A stretch of 64,000 nucleotides of DNA from Amnibacterium flavum (GTDB lineage Bacteria; Actinomycetota; Actinomycetes; Actinomycetales; Microbacteriaceae): contig NZ_QEOP01000003.1 of NCBI RefSeq assembly GCF_003097495.1, positions 62,001 through 126,000 of the forward strand, in the 5' to 3' direction. The first letter of the stretch is position 1. Each line of letters opens with the position of its first letter. The notes under the pieces were generated by a model. The model made no database searches. It saw only the letters and a list, made by a program, of their open reading frames with translations, and was not told the DNA's origin. The translations under genes were made by a program, and so were the position numbers. Positions 7,524 through 15,850 of the stretch are shown one piece after another.

Positions 7524-8638
7524 CGGACGTGCTCCGTCTCGTCGGCGGGCTGATCGTCGACCGCGGCGGCCGCGTCGCTCGGGGCGACCACCGCGGCGGG
7601 GCGGCGCTGGTAGGCGGCGATGCTCGCGACCCCGAGGAGCAGGACGCTCTTGATGACCTCGGCGATCGACGACGGGATGGTTCCGGTGGCGGACTGCATG
7701 CCGACCGCGCCCGCGGTGAGGGCGGAGAAGAACAGGGCCGCCGCGACGATGCCGATGGGCAGCAGACCGCCGAGCAGCGCGACGGCCAGGCCCGAGAAGC
7801 CCACTCCGCCCGTGACGGAGCTGAACAGCCGTTCGTTCACCCCGGCGACCTGGATCCAGCCGACCAGTCCGGCCCCGGCTCCCGAGACGAGCATGGTGAA
7901 GTAGATGGTGCCCGAGCGGGTCGCGCCGAGACGCAGGGCGAGTTTGGGCCGGCTGGCGAACACCGCGACCCGCGTCGAGGCGGCGCTTCGACGCCACAGC
8001 ATGAAGCCGATCGCGATGATGACGACGAGCAGGATCCCCCAGTGCGCCCGGGTGCCCGGGATCAGGGACGGCAGGGCCGCCGCCTCGGGAAGCTGCTCGC
8101 TCTGCGGGGTGGCCGTGTCCTCGGGGCTCGCGAGCCAGGTGCGGAGCGTCCAGCCGAGGAACCCCGCCGCGACGTAGTTCAGCAGGAGTGTGCTGAGGAT
8201 CTCGTTGACCTGCCAGCGGACCGCGAGCAGAGCGGGGAGAAGGGCGAAGAGCCCGCCGCCGACGGCGCCTGCGATCAGGCCGACCACCCAGAAGGCGGGT
8301 GCCGGCAGGTCGGGGCCGAAGACATCGGCGAGCCAGAGGGTCGCTCCGGTCGCGAAGATCGCGCCGAAGATGATCTGGCCCTCGGCTCCGACCGAGAAGA
8401 CCCCTGCGCGCAGCGCGGGGATGAGGGTCAGCGCGACGATGGCGATGGGGACCGCCCCGACCAGCAGCTCGCCGACGCGGTAGGGCGAGCTCGAGATGCC
8501 TTCGATGAGGCCGCGCAGACCGACGAGCGGATCCGCTCCCGCGAACAGGATGAGGAGCGCGGCGACCGCGAGGACGACCAGGACGACGCCGGCGGTGATC
8601 GCCCACCGCCGATGGTCGAGCTCTCGGATCCGGTTCAC
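7520..8638 (-). CDS. nucleoside ABC transporter permease (first subunit)
   Basis: A 372-residue membrane protein of the same permease superfamily, with the longer N-terminus seen in NupP/RnsC/BmpC-type subunits. The motif LIPALRAGVFSVGAEGQIIFGA and the cytoplasmic loop WQVNEILSTLLLNYVA are characteristic. The C-terminal 30 residues are Ala/Asp-rich and hydrophilic. The start is GTG at 8638, and its first four bases overlap the end of the adenine-deaminase-like gene (stop at 8635-8637). The frame extends much further upstream, but that part lies antisense-like within the deaminase gene. Together with the second permease, ATPase and BMP lipoprotein it makes a complete purine nucleoside importer. 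Confidence 0.9.
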   Translation of the reverse strand: MNRIRELDHRRWAITAGVVLVVLAVAALLILFAGADPLVGLRGLIEGISSSPYRVGELLVGAVPIAIVALTLIPALRAGVFSVGAEGQIIFGAIFATGATLWLADVFGPDLPAPAFWVVGLIAGAVGGGLFALLPALLAVRWQVNEILSTLLLNYVAAGFLGWTLRTWLASPEDTATPQSEQLPEAAALPSLIPGTRAHWGILLVVIIAIGFMLWRRSAASTRVAVFASRPKLALRLGATRSGTIYFTMLVSGAGAGLVGWIQVAGVNERLFSSVTGGVGFSGLAVALLGGLLPIGIVAAALFFSALTAGAVGMQSATGTIPSSIAEVIKSVLLLGVASIAAYQRRPAAVVAPSDAAAAVDDQPADETEHVR

Positions 8639-10443
8639 GCCTGCTCCCCGTCGTGGCCGCACGGGTCGACCGGGCCGGGGACGAGCACGTCGACGAAGCT
8701 CTGGGTCAGGGCGTCGATGAGACCGAGCTCGGTGACGCCCAGATCGGGCACGACGTAGAGGCCGACGAAGGACAGGATGATGTACGGGGACGGGATGGTG
8801 CAGCCGAGCGCGGCCGTGGCGGCGTGCCCCTGTCGCAGTGCTTCGGCGGTCTCCTCGAACGGTGCGGCACTCATCATGCCCCCCACGGGGAGCGGAACTC
8901 GGGCGAGGACCTCGCCGTCGGCGACGGTGACGAACCCGCCGCCCATGCGCCGCAGCTCCTCGACCGCGAGGAGCATGTCGGGGTCGTTCCCGCCGACGAC
9001 CGCGATGTTCATGTTGGGGCAGTTCATCGTGATCGCGATCGCCCCGCGCGACAGCCCGAAACCCTTCACGAAGCCGAGACCGACCTGCCCGTCTCCGTGG
9101 TGTCGATCGACGACGGCGATCTTCAGCACGTCGTCGTCGGTGTCGGCTTGGACGAGACCGTCGACGACCTTCAGCTGGGCCTCGAATGCGCGCTTGAAGT
9201 AGCCGCGGTACATCTCCATCGCGCGGACGCGGACCGTCGCGCCCGTGTCGGCCGGGACGGGGAGCGCGAACATCGACGGGTCGAGCCGCTCGGGGAGGTG
9301 CACCGTGTCGAGAGCCCAGTCCGGCACGGGATCGTTGTTCGCGAAGGCGGCGACACCGTCGCGCGCCGCGACCCCGCCGGCGACGATGACGACGGATGGA
9401 CGCACGTCGGCCAGGTCGGGGATGAGCTGCAGGTCGGCCAGGCGCGACGGCGCGAGCAGTCCGAGCACCTGGTCGAGCCGGTAGTACTTGGCGGCGTGGG
9501 CTGTCGCCATCCGGTAGGCGAGACCCGGTTCGACGCCGAACCGGATGGCCTGGCGCACATGGTGGTCGATGTGCCCCTCTGTCGCGAGGTCGAGGACGTG
9601 CTTGTCGTCGGCGCAGAAGCACATGCTGCCGAAAGCGGGGGCGATCGCCTCGAGATCCGCGAAGAGGGGGATGGTGTTGTCGGTCAGGGACGAGCCCATG
9701 ATCGTGATCATCGCGCCCAGGCGCACCCGCTCGAGCGCCTCGTCGACGGTGGCCGAGTTGTGGTCGTCGCCGATGCCGGCGGCGAGGTAGCCCCACAGCG
9801 ATTCGTGGGTCTGGGCTGCGGTGTGCCCGGTCAACCGGCGTCCGGCCGCCAGTGCCGCCCGGAACCGGCCGGTCGAGGCCTCGCCGTAGTCGAAGGGGTT
9901 GCTCTCGCCGAGGTTGGTGGTGACGTCGTCGAGCAGACGGGCGCGGACGACGTCCTCGGGGATGACCGCTCCCCCGCGTTCGAGAGCGGGCGCGCCCGGC
10001 GTCGTCGGCGAGACCTGCTGGAAGACGTGGAGCGGGGTCTCGGTGCTGAGCAGGAAGTCCATCCCGGTCGGCCCCCACACGTTCGCGGCGCCGTTGGGAT
10101 CGGTCAGAACCGTCGTCGTCCCGCGTGCGACGCTCACCCGCGCCAGTTCGCCGGGCGTCAGGTTCGTGTACTCGATGTGCAGGTGGGCGTCGATGAAGGT
10201 GGGGACCACGTACTGCCCCGTCGCGTCGATCTCCTCGGTCGCGGCGGCGAAGTGGTTCCAGGGCGTGAGGGTCGCGATGTGGCGGCCCGCGATGACCACG
10301 TCGCGCTCGAGGAACTCGTCGGTGCCCGGTGACTGGACGAGTCCGCCCCGCACGATGAGGTCGGGAAGCTCGGTGCCCGACGCGACGGCACGGAGACGGC
10401 CGAGTTCGGCCTCGGTCGGATACAGATCGCTCATGCGGGTCAT
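8635..10443 (-). CDS. adenine deaminase-like amidohydrolase
   Basis: A 602-residue metal-dependent amidohydrolase that aligns over its length with adenine deaminase (Ade), which converts adenine to hypoxanthine and ammonia. Visible landmarks: DAHLHIE (85-91) with metal-binding His87 and His89, TDPNGAANV (114-122), GIGDDHNS (223-230), CADDKH, GHID, and a C-terminal PLPVGGMMS. In the Escherichia coli and Bacillus enzymes the second and third landmarks read ADPHEIANV and SDHE, so here His-Glu is Asn-Gly and Glu is Asn. It may use a different purine. The ATG at 10443 directly abuts the ATPase stop; an ATG three codons later is an alternative start. It is embedded in the importer operon. Confidence 0.85.
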   Translation of the reverse strand: MTRMSDLYPTEAELGRLRAVASGTELPDLIVRGGLVQSPGTDEFLERDVVIAGRHIATLTPWNHFAAATEEIDATGQYVVPTFIDAHLHIEYTNLTPGELARVSVARGTTTVLTDPNGAANVWGPTGMDFLLSTETPLHVFQQVSPTTPGAPALERGGAVIPEDVVRARLLDDVTTNLGESNPFDYGEASTGRFRAALAAGRRLTGHTAAQTHESLWGYLAAGIGDDHNSATVDEALERVRLGAMITIMGSSLTDNTIPLFADLEAIAPAFGSMCFCADDKHVLDLATEGHIDHHVRQAIRFGVEPGLAYRMATAHAAKYYRLDQVLGLLAPSRLADLQLIPDLADVRPSVVIVAGGVAARDGVAAFANNDPVPDWALDTVHLPERLDPSMFALPVPADTGATVRVRAMEMYRGYFKRAFEAQLKVVDGLVQADTDDDVLKIAVVDRHHGDGQVGLGFVKGFGLSRGAIAITMNCPNMNIAVVGGNDPDMLLAVEELRRMGGGFVTVADGEVLARVPLPVGGMMSAAPFEETAEALRQGHAATAALGCTIPSPYIILSFVGLYVVPDLGVTELGLIDALTQSFVDVLVPGPVDPCGHDGEQA

Positions 10444-12027
10444 CTAGCTGGGTTCCTTCGTATCGGTTGCCGGAGTTCCCGAGGGGTCCGGCTGGTCGGC
10501 GGAGGTGATGCCGGCCATCGCCTCACCGAGCCGCTGAGTGGTCGCCTCGGAGACGGGCAGGTCGGCGACGATGCGACCCCCGAACATCACCACGACCCGA
10601 TCCGCGACGGCGAGGATCTCCTCGAGGTCGTGCGAGGCGACGAGGACGGCGGCACCGCGTTCGGCGAGGTCGATGAGTCGCTCCCGGATCGCGGCGGATG
10701 CGCGGAGGTCGAGCCCCTGGGTCGGCCCGTAAGCGAGCACGGCGCGCGGATGGCGCTGTTCACCGTCGGCGGTCTCCCATGCCGCGCCGAGTTCGCGCGC
10801 GACGAGGAGCTTCTGCTGGTTCCCCCCGGAGAGCCCTGAGGCGGCGAGAGCGGGCACGGCCGGTCGCACGTCGAAGGCGGTCAGCGTCTCCTTCTGTGCG
10901 ACGCGGCGCGTGCCGCCGCGGGCACTCCCGCGCGTCGCTCGCCCTCGGGCGGAGTCGTACACGGCGAGGTTCTCGCCGATCGACATGCCGGGAACGGTCG
11001 CCTCGGACCGCTCCTCGGGGATCCAGGCGACGCCGTTCCTCAGCAGTTCGACCGCGCTGCCCGACTCGCCGTCGACGGTGACGGTCCCGGTTCTGGGTCG
11101 GGTGAATCCGGCGAGCACATCGAGCAGGGCGTTCTGACCGCTGCCCGCAACGCCTGCGACCCCGACGATCTCGGATGCGCGGACCTCGATCGAGACGTCG
11201 CGGAGCGAGGCGTCGCTGGTCTCGTCGGTCGAGACGCGGTCGGCGCGGAGGACCGCCTGACCGACCGAGCGCGCGCTGTGCTCGGGGGCCTCGGGCAGCT
11301 CCCCGACCATGAGCTGGGCGATCCGGCGGGGTTCGAGTCCGACCGCACTGCCCGTGTGGACGTCGGCGCCGTGGGAGAGCACTGTCACGTCGTCGGCCAC
11401 CTGCCTCACCTCGTCGAGGCGGTGGGTGATGAGCACGATGGCGGTGCCCAGTTCGCGGAGGCCGCGGAGGTGCTCGAAGAGCCCGCCGACCTCGAGCGGC
11501 CCCAGGCTCGCCGTCGGCTCGTCGAGGATGAGGGTCCGGGCGCCCTCCGCGAGGGCGACGACGATCTCGCCGAGCTGGCGATGCGCCTGGCTGAGCGAAG
11601 CGGTGGGCGCGTCGAGCGACACGCTCACACCGGCGCGGAGGAGCGTGTCGACCAGGGTCTCGCGGGCAGCGCGACGGCTGACGACGGCGCGCGTCCCGGT
11701 GAGCAGGAGGTTCTCGACCAGGCTGAGCTCGCCGACGAGGCTGAGCTGCTGGGGCACCATGGTGATGCCGGCCGCCCGGGCATCGGCGCGATCGCGTGGC
11801 GCGTAGGAGCTCTCTCCGAGCGTCATCGTCCCCGCGCTCGGGAGCTCGATGCCGGCGAGGATCTTGGCGAGGGTCGACTTGCCCGCGCCGTTCTCTCCGA
11901 CGATCGCGTGCACCCGGCCGGGCGCGACGACGATGTCGACGTCGTCGAGCGCACGGACCGAGCCGTAGCTCTTCGAGACGGACCGCGCCGCGAGGACGCG
12001 GCCCGTCTCAGAAGGTGTGGTGATCAT
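10444..12027 (-). CDS. nucleoside ABC transporter ATP-binding protein (double ATPase)
   Basis: A 527-residue protein with two ABC modules in tandem, as in RbsA/NupO/RnsB. Module 1 has a good Walker A (GENGAGKS, 44-51), an unusual signature region (ASLSQAHRQ) and Walker B with LILDEPTASLG. Module 2 has lost the Walker A lysine (GVAGSGQNALL) but keeps the LSGGNQQKL signature; its Walker B is weak (VLAYGPTQGLD). This asymmetry is usual in the family, where only some sites hydrolyse ATP. The start ATG (12025-12027) overlaps the stop of the BMP gene by one base. It acts at the inner face of the membrane with the two permeases encoded downstream. Confidence 0.93.
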   Translation of the reverse strand: MITTPSETGRVLAARSVSKSYGSVRALDDVDIVVAPGRVHAIVGENGAGKSTLAKILAGIELPSAGTMTLGESSYAPRDRADARAAGITMVPQQLSLVGELSLVENLLLTGTRAVVSRRAARETLVDTLLRAGVSVSLDAPTASLSQAHRQLGEIVVALAEGARTLILDEPTASLGPLEVGGLFEHLRGLRELGTAIVLITHRLDEVRQVADDVTVLSHGADVHTGSAVGLEPRRIAQLMVGELPEAPEHSARSVGQAVLRADRVSTDETSDASLRDVSIEVRASEIVGVAGVAGSGQNALLDVLAGFTRPRTGTVTVDGESGSAVELLRNGVAWIPEERSEATVPGMSIGENLAVYDSARGRATRGSARGGTRRVAQKETLTAFDVRPAVPALAASGLSGGNQQKLLVARELGAAWETADGEQRHPRAVLAYGPTQGLDLRASAAIRERLIDLAERGAAVLVASHDLEEILAVADRVVVMFGGRIVADLPVSEATTQRLGEAMAGITSADQPDPSGTPATDTKEPS

Positions 12028-13046
12028 CAGGAGATGGTGATGCTTCCGTCTTCGAGACCGGCGATGAGCTCCTCGATCTTGGTCGCGGCGTCGGCGGGGA
12101 CACGCCCGTCGACGTCGTTGAGGTCGGCGTAGACGATGCCGCCGTTCTCGAGGGTCGAGACGACGCTCTTGCCGCCGAAGTCGCCTGCCGCGACCTCCTC
12201 GACCCAGCCCTTGACGATCGGGTACATGTCGAGGTCGACGGTCGAGACATTGGTCGCGAGCGCTGCGTCGCCGGCGGCTGAGGAGACGCCGACGCTCAGG
12301 ACGTCGGCGTCGGCCGCAGCCGCCCCGACACCCGCTGCGATGCCGTCGCCGGTGGTGTAGACGAGGTCGGCGCCCTGCCCGATGAGACCGGTTGTCGCCG
12401 ACGCGGCGGCTTCGGCGTCGTCGAAGCTGCCCGCGTAGACGACGGGGAGCAGGGTGGCCGACGGGTTGGCCGCGAGCACGCCCTGCTGGAAGAAGGCGTC
12501 GGTCGCCTTGACGAAGTCGAGTTCGAGGCTCTCGACACGACCGATGGTGCTCGCTCCCGATACGCCCGCGATGTACCCGGACAGGTATCCGACCGACGGG
12601 GTGTCGTAGGTCCAGGTCTCGACGTTGTCGGTGAACTTGTCGAGGATGTCCGGGCCGCCGGACGCGGTGAACTTCACGTCGGGGAAGTCCTCGGCGACGG
12701 AGAAGATCGCGTCGCCGAGCTCGATGCCGTGGCCGATGATCAGGTCGTACCCCTGGCTGGCGAAGTCGGCGATGACCGGCTCGCTGGTGGCGGGGTCGGC
12801 CATCTGGTCGCGGAGCTCGTACTCGATGAGCCCTTCCTCCTCGAGCTGGGCGAGGGCGTCGGAGATCGCCTGGTTGAAGGCCCCGTCGTTGGTGTTGCCG
12901 GGGGTGAGCGCGCCGACGCGGATCACGTCGTCAGCGGGCTCGTCGGTCGACGCCGTGTCGGTGCCGCCGCCGGCGGAGCAGCCGGCGAGGAGGAGAGCGG
13001 CACTCGTCGCGAGCGCTGCGGCGGAGAAGAGGGTTCTCGTGCGCAT
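12027..13046 (-). CDS. BMP-family nucleoside-binding lipoprotein
   Basis: A 339-residue secreted lipoprotein that should capture nucleosides outside the membrane for the adjacent ABC importer. Residues 1-22 form a lipoprotein signal with the lipobox LLAGC, the lipidated residue being Cys23. The mature protein has the BMP/PnrA fold signs: GALTPGNTNDGAFNQAI, GYDLIIGHG and VGYLSGYIAG. The ATG at 13046 is chosen because AAAGGA lies about seven bases upstream and the signal peptide begins there; an upstream in-frame extension has no signal character. BMP proteins of this group (PnrA, BmpD, NupN) bind purine or mixed nucleosides, in line with the deaminases around it. Confidence 0.92.
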   Translation of the reverse strand: MRTRTLFSAAALATSAALLLAGCSAGGGTDTASTDEPADDVIRVGALTPGNTNDGAFNQAISDALAQLEEEGLIEYELRDQMADPATSEPVIADFASQGYDLIIGHGIELGDAIFSVAEDFPDVKFTASGGPDILDKFTDNVETWTYDTPSVGYLSGYIAGVSGASTIGRVESLELDFVKATDAFFQQGVLAANPSATLLPVVYAGSFDDAEAAASATTGLIGQGADLVYTTGDGIAAGVGAAAADADVLSVGVSSAAGDAALATNVSTVDLDMYPIVKGWVEEVAAGDFGGKSVVSTLENGGIVYADLNDVDGRVPADAATKIEELIAGLEDGSITIS

Positions 13047-13131
13047 GTGGTGTCCTTTCGGGGAACTTGCCTGGTGGTGGAGGGAGCGGTGCTGTGGTGC
13101 TGCGGTAAGGGTCGAGATGGTTCGGGGAGGT

Positions 13132-13857
13132 TCAGGAGATGAGCGAGTCGATGAGGTCGCGGTCGGCACCGGTCGCCTCGGAGAAGCCGCGGGAGAGGGT
13201 CGGGCCGACGAAGGAGCCGCTGGCGTCCGAGTAGTGGCCGACGAGCGCTCCGCTCACGCGGGAGAAGCACGGGTCGAGGTCGGTGGTGGCGGGCGGAGCG
13301 GCCGGATGCAGTGCACCGTCGGCGATGCAGACCGCAGCGGTGCCGTGCAGGGTTCGCGCAACGCCGGCGGCCGGGAGTGCGCCCCGGTCGATGGCTGCCC
13401 GGACGGCGGCGGCGGAAAGGAAGCCGCGGAGGGCCGGATCGTCGGCGCACACCGAAGCGGTCTTGGTGCAGCCGGCCAGCCACTCGATCCGCCCGTCGTC
13501 CCGTACCCGAACCGCCGACAGCTGAGTGCCGAGGGCGGTATCGCCCTGGGCGACGACCTCGATGCTCAGGGCGAAGACGTCGCCGTCGCGGGTCGAGGTG
13601 ATGTGCTCGACGTAGAGCGGCTCGGACTTGGTGCCCGCGACCGTGTACTCGTCGGGCCAGGCCGCTGCGATGGGTGCGAGGTCCACGATCGTCCCGTCGG
13701 CGACGACCCCTGCGGTGTCGGCGACCGCGGCGGAGGTGCTGGACGCCGCGGAGTTCCACGGGAGGGTGAGCACCGCGGTGGTGAAGGCGACGATGGCTGT
13801 CGTGACCACGATCCCGTTCACGGGCAGGTGGCGCGGGTGCGTCGCGATCCCGCTCAT
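13132..13857 (-). CDS. membrane-anchored protein of unknown function in the purine operon
   Basis: A 241-residue protein that I do not recognise. It has one hydrophobic segment at about residues 15-36 (signal anchor), after which the rest should lie outside the membrane. Four cysteines in the outer part (LAGC, ASVC, AAVC, DPC) could form two disulphides. Its ATG overlaps the stop of the adenosine deaminase gene as ATGA (13854-13857), and it is followed after 85 bp by the BMP lipoprotein gene, so it is translationally coupled to purine salvage. It might assist substrate capture at the cell surface; this is inference from position only. No enzyme motif was found. Confidence 0.75.
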   Translation of the reverse strand: MSGIATHPRHLPVNGIVVTTAIVAFTTAVLTLPWNSAASSTSAAVADTAGVVADGTIVDLAPIAAAWPDEYTVAGTKSEPLYVEHITSTRDGDVFALSIEVVAQGDTALGTQLSAVRVRDDGRIEWLAGCTKTASVCADDPALRGFLSAAAVRAAIDRGALPAAGVARTLHGTAAVCIADGALHPAAPPATTDLDPCFSRVSGALVGHYSDASGSFVGPTLSRGFSEATGADRDLIDSLIS

Positions 13858-14957
13858 GCGACGAGCTCCGAGGTCGCGGCGACGAGTTCGTCGCTCAGTC
13901 GGCGCTTGAGGTCGTCGTCGGCGAACGAGGCGGTGATCGAGCGTGCGGCGAAGCCGGCGAGGTCGACGAGCGAGTAGCCGAATTCGACCGATGCCGCGGA
14001 CCAGTCCGCTTCGAGAGTCGTGCCGAGGGGCGACGGGTCGTCGGTGTTCAGCGTGACCGACACTCCCGCATCGAGGAGGCGGGGCAGCGGGTGCGCCGAC
14101 CAGCTCGGGTACAGCCCCAGGGCCACGTTGGACCGCGGGCAGACGTTCAGCGTGATCCCGTCGGCGACGAGCCGACCGATGAGTGCCGGGTCCTCGACGG
14201 CGCGGATGCCGTGGTCGATTCGTTCGGCGCCGAGCAGGTCGAGCGCGTCCCAGACGCCGTCCGGCCCGCTCGACTCCCCCGCGTGGACCGTCCGGTGGAG
14301 GCCGCCGGCGGCGGCGATGCGGAACGCCTCCTGGAACTTGACGCCGGTGCGACCGGTCGTCTTCTCGTCGCCGTCGATCGACAGGGCGACGACGCGGCGC
14401 GGCCGGGTCGCCACCAGCGAGCGGACGATGTCCTCGGCCTCGACCGCATCCTGCCCGCGCAGCAGCGAGTAGGCGATGTTCACGACGCAGAGCCCGTCCT
14501 GCTCGGCGGCGTCGAATCCGGCGGCGAGGGCGTCCACGAGCTCGAGTTCGCGGCCGTGCCAGGCATTCCAGTGCGTGGGGTTGACGATGACGTCGCTGTA
14601 GCGGATGCCGGACGCGCTCTGCCGCGCGGCGAACGAGTAGGCGGTCCTCGCTGCTTGCTCACGGGTGCGGACGAGTCCGCACTGCCAGTCGAGGAAACGC
14701 AGGAATCCGCTGAGGCCGGCCTTTCCGACACCGGTTCCTCCACCGGTCGTCACCTCGGGCATGGTGAATTCGTGATGCGTCGCGACATCGAAGAGGGTCG
14801 CAGCGGGGCCCGGGAGGTCGGCGCCGCTCTCCCGCGCCAGGGTCAGAAGATCGATGAGCGAGAAGGTGCCCTCGAGGTGGATGTGGAGCTCTGCCTTGGG
14901 GAGCGCACGGATCGCCTGCTCGTCGACTCGGACGGATGCGGGCTGCTGCTCGGACAT
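13854..14957 (-). CDS. add: adenosine deaminase
   Basis: A 367-residue cytoplasmic zinc enzyme converting adenosine (or deoxyadenosine) to inosine and ammonia. The family signatures are all present: the zinc ligands HIH in AELHIHLEGT near residue 25, HAGES, the DHGI segment, and LNTDDPSPLGTT near the C-terminus. It is the first gene of the minus-strand purine locus. The start ATG at 14957 has AAAGG about ten bases upstream. Transcription probably starts near 15005 from the divergent region that carries two operator-like palindromes. Adenosine deaminase as promoter-proximal gene suggests adenosine is the main imported substrate. Confidence 0.95.
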   Translation of the reverse strand: MSEQQPASVRVDEQAIRALPKAELHIHLEGTFSLIDLLTLARESGADLPGPAATLFDVATHHEFTMPEVTTGGGTGVGKAGLSGFLRFLDWQCGLVRTREQAARTAYSFAARQSASGIRYSDVIVNPTHWNAWHGRELELVDALAAGFDAAEQDGLCVVNIAYSLLRGQDAVEAEDIVRSLVATRPRRVVALSIDGDEKTTGRTGVKFQEAFRIAAAGGLHRTVHAGESSGPDGVWDALDLLGAERIDHGIRAVEDPALIGRLVADGITLNVCPRSNVALGLYPSWSAHPLPRLLDAGVSVTLNTDDPSPLGTTLEADWSAASVEFGYSLVDLAGFAARSITASFADDDLKRRLSDELVAATSELVA

Positions 14958-15012
14958 GACAGTGGTGCCTTTCGGGGGTCGGGCGTCGAAGGTGACGGAC
15001 CGTCGAAGATGC

Positions 15013-15043
15013 ACGCTAGTCATGCTGGCGCACTTGTTCACAA
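15013..15043 (-). promoter_or_regulatory. candidate promoter of the purine operon
   Basis: On the minus strand a -35-like TTGTGA (plus bases 15038-15043) and a -10-like TAGCGT (15013-15018) stand 19 bp apart, a long spacer, upstream of the adenosine deaminase start at 14957. The -35 element lies inside the palindrome at 15031-15046, so a protein bound there would block the polymerase. The assignment is by eye and the spacer is not ideal. Confidence 0.4.
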
Positions 15044-15046
15044 GTG
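15031..15046. promoter_or_regulatory. operator-like palindrome, site 1
   Basis: CACTTGTTCACAAGTG is a perfect inverted repeat with 7-bp arms and a 2-bp centre. TTGT-N2-ACAA is a layout used by GntR-family regulators. It overlaps the proposed -35 of the purine operon. A near copy in reverse orientation is at 15143-15158. Confidence 0.7.
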
Positions 15047-15063
15047 GGAACACAACTGTTCCC
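15046..15063. promoter_or_regulatory. second inverted repeat next to operator site 1
   Basis: GGGAACA and TGTTCCC (7-bp arms, 4-bp centre CAAC) adjoin site 1 and share its last base. The arm differs from the operator palindrome, so it may serve another protein or extend the binding region. Confidence 0.45.
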
Positions 15064-15142
15064 AGGACGTAACTCAGGCGTAACACAGGGCTCGGATGAC
15101 CGGATTCGCGCGGGTTAGGCTGGATCCAGCGCAATTCCTTGA

Positions 15143-15158
15143 CACTTGTGAACAGGTA
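15143..15158. promoter_or_regulatory. operator-like palindrome, site 2
   Basis: CACTTGTGAACAGGTA matches the reverse complement of site 1 at 14 of 16 positions. It ends nine bases before the GTG start of the guanine-deaminase-like gene, downstream of a possible -10 (TAGGCT, 15116-15121), where it could act as a roadblock. Two related sites 112 bp apart in a divergent promoter region suggest joint control of both transcripts. Confidence 0.65.
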
Positions 15159-15166
15159 GATCGATC

Positions 15167-15652
15167 GTGACGACACTCTCCGAGCTCGACCTGAGCCACC
15201 TCCGGCAGTCCATCCGGGTGGCCGCCGACGCACGCGCTTCGGGCCGGCATCCGTTCGGCGCGATCGTCGTCGACGCCTCGGGCGCGATGGTGGCCAGCGC
15301 AGGCAACAACTCGCTTCCGCCCGAAGGCGATCCCACCCAGCATGCCGAGCTGCGTGCCGTCGCCGAGGCGTCCCGCAAGCTCGGCGCCGAAGGCATGGCG
15401 GGCAGCACCCTGTACACGAGCGCGGAACCCTGCGCGATGTGTTCCGGGGCGGTCTACTGGACGGGGATCGACCGGGTCGTCTACGCCCTGTCGGAGCACC
15501 GCCTGCTCGAGCTCACGGGCGACCACCCCGAGAACCCAACGTTCTCCCTGCCCTGCCGCGAGGTCTTCGCCCGCGGTCAGCGCACCATCGCCGTCGACGG
15601 CCCCGCCATCGAGGACGAGGCTGCCGTGGTCCACGAGGACTTCTGGACCTGA
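15167..15652 (+). CDS. nucleoside/guanine deaminase, cytidine-deaminase-like fold
   Basis: A 161-residue zinc deaminase of the CDA superfamily. The catalytic site is visible: His59 and Glu61 in QHAELRA, and Cys89 and Cys92 in PCAMC. The C-terminal NPTFSLPCREVFARG segment is typical of GuaD-type guanine deaminases (guanine to xanthine), though some relatives act on other purines or on cytosine. The start is GTG at 15167 with only a weak AGG upstream. It is transcribed away from the adenosine deaminase operon and shares its operator region, so it likely belongs to the same regulon. Repeats follow at once downstream. Confidence 0.85.
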   Translation: MTTLSELDLSHLRQSIRVAADARASGRHPFGAIVVDASGAMVASAGNNSLPPEGDPTQHAELRAVAEASRKLGAEGMAGSTLYTSAEPCAMCSGAVYWTGIDRVVYALSEHRLLELTGDHPENPTFSLPCREVFARGQRTIAVDGPAIEDEAAVVHEDFWT

Positions 15653-15665
15653 CGCGGAGGCGTGG

Positions 15666-15818
15666 CCCTGCGCTTCGACGGGCTCAGCGGGCGGGCAACC
15701 CCCGGAGGTCGAGCAGCCCTGCGCTTCGACAGGCTCAGCGGGCGGGCAACCCCCGGAGGTCGAGCAGCCCTGCGCTTCGACAGGCTCAGCGGGCGGGCAA
15801 CCCCCGGAGGTCGAGCAG
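15666..15818. repeat. three tandem 51-bp repeats (family A core plus unique tail)
   Basis: Units begin at 15666, 15717 and 15768. Each has the family A right arm (CGCTTCGAC-A/G-GGCTCAGCGG) followed by GCGGGCAACCCCCGGAGG and TCGAGCAG. The copies are nearly identical, differing at the A/G position in the first unit. The period of 51 is a multiple of three and leaves open frames, but no start site or gene supports translation. The array lies between the convergent guanine-deaminase-like and YdeI-like genes. Confidence 0.9.
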
Positions 15819-15850
15819 CGCGCCAGCGCGTACCGAGACCCCCGACCACC

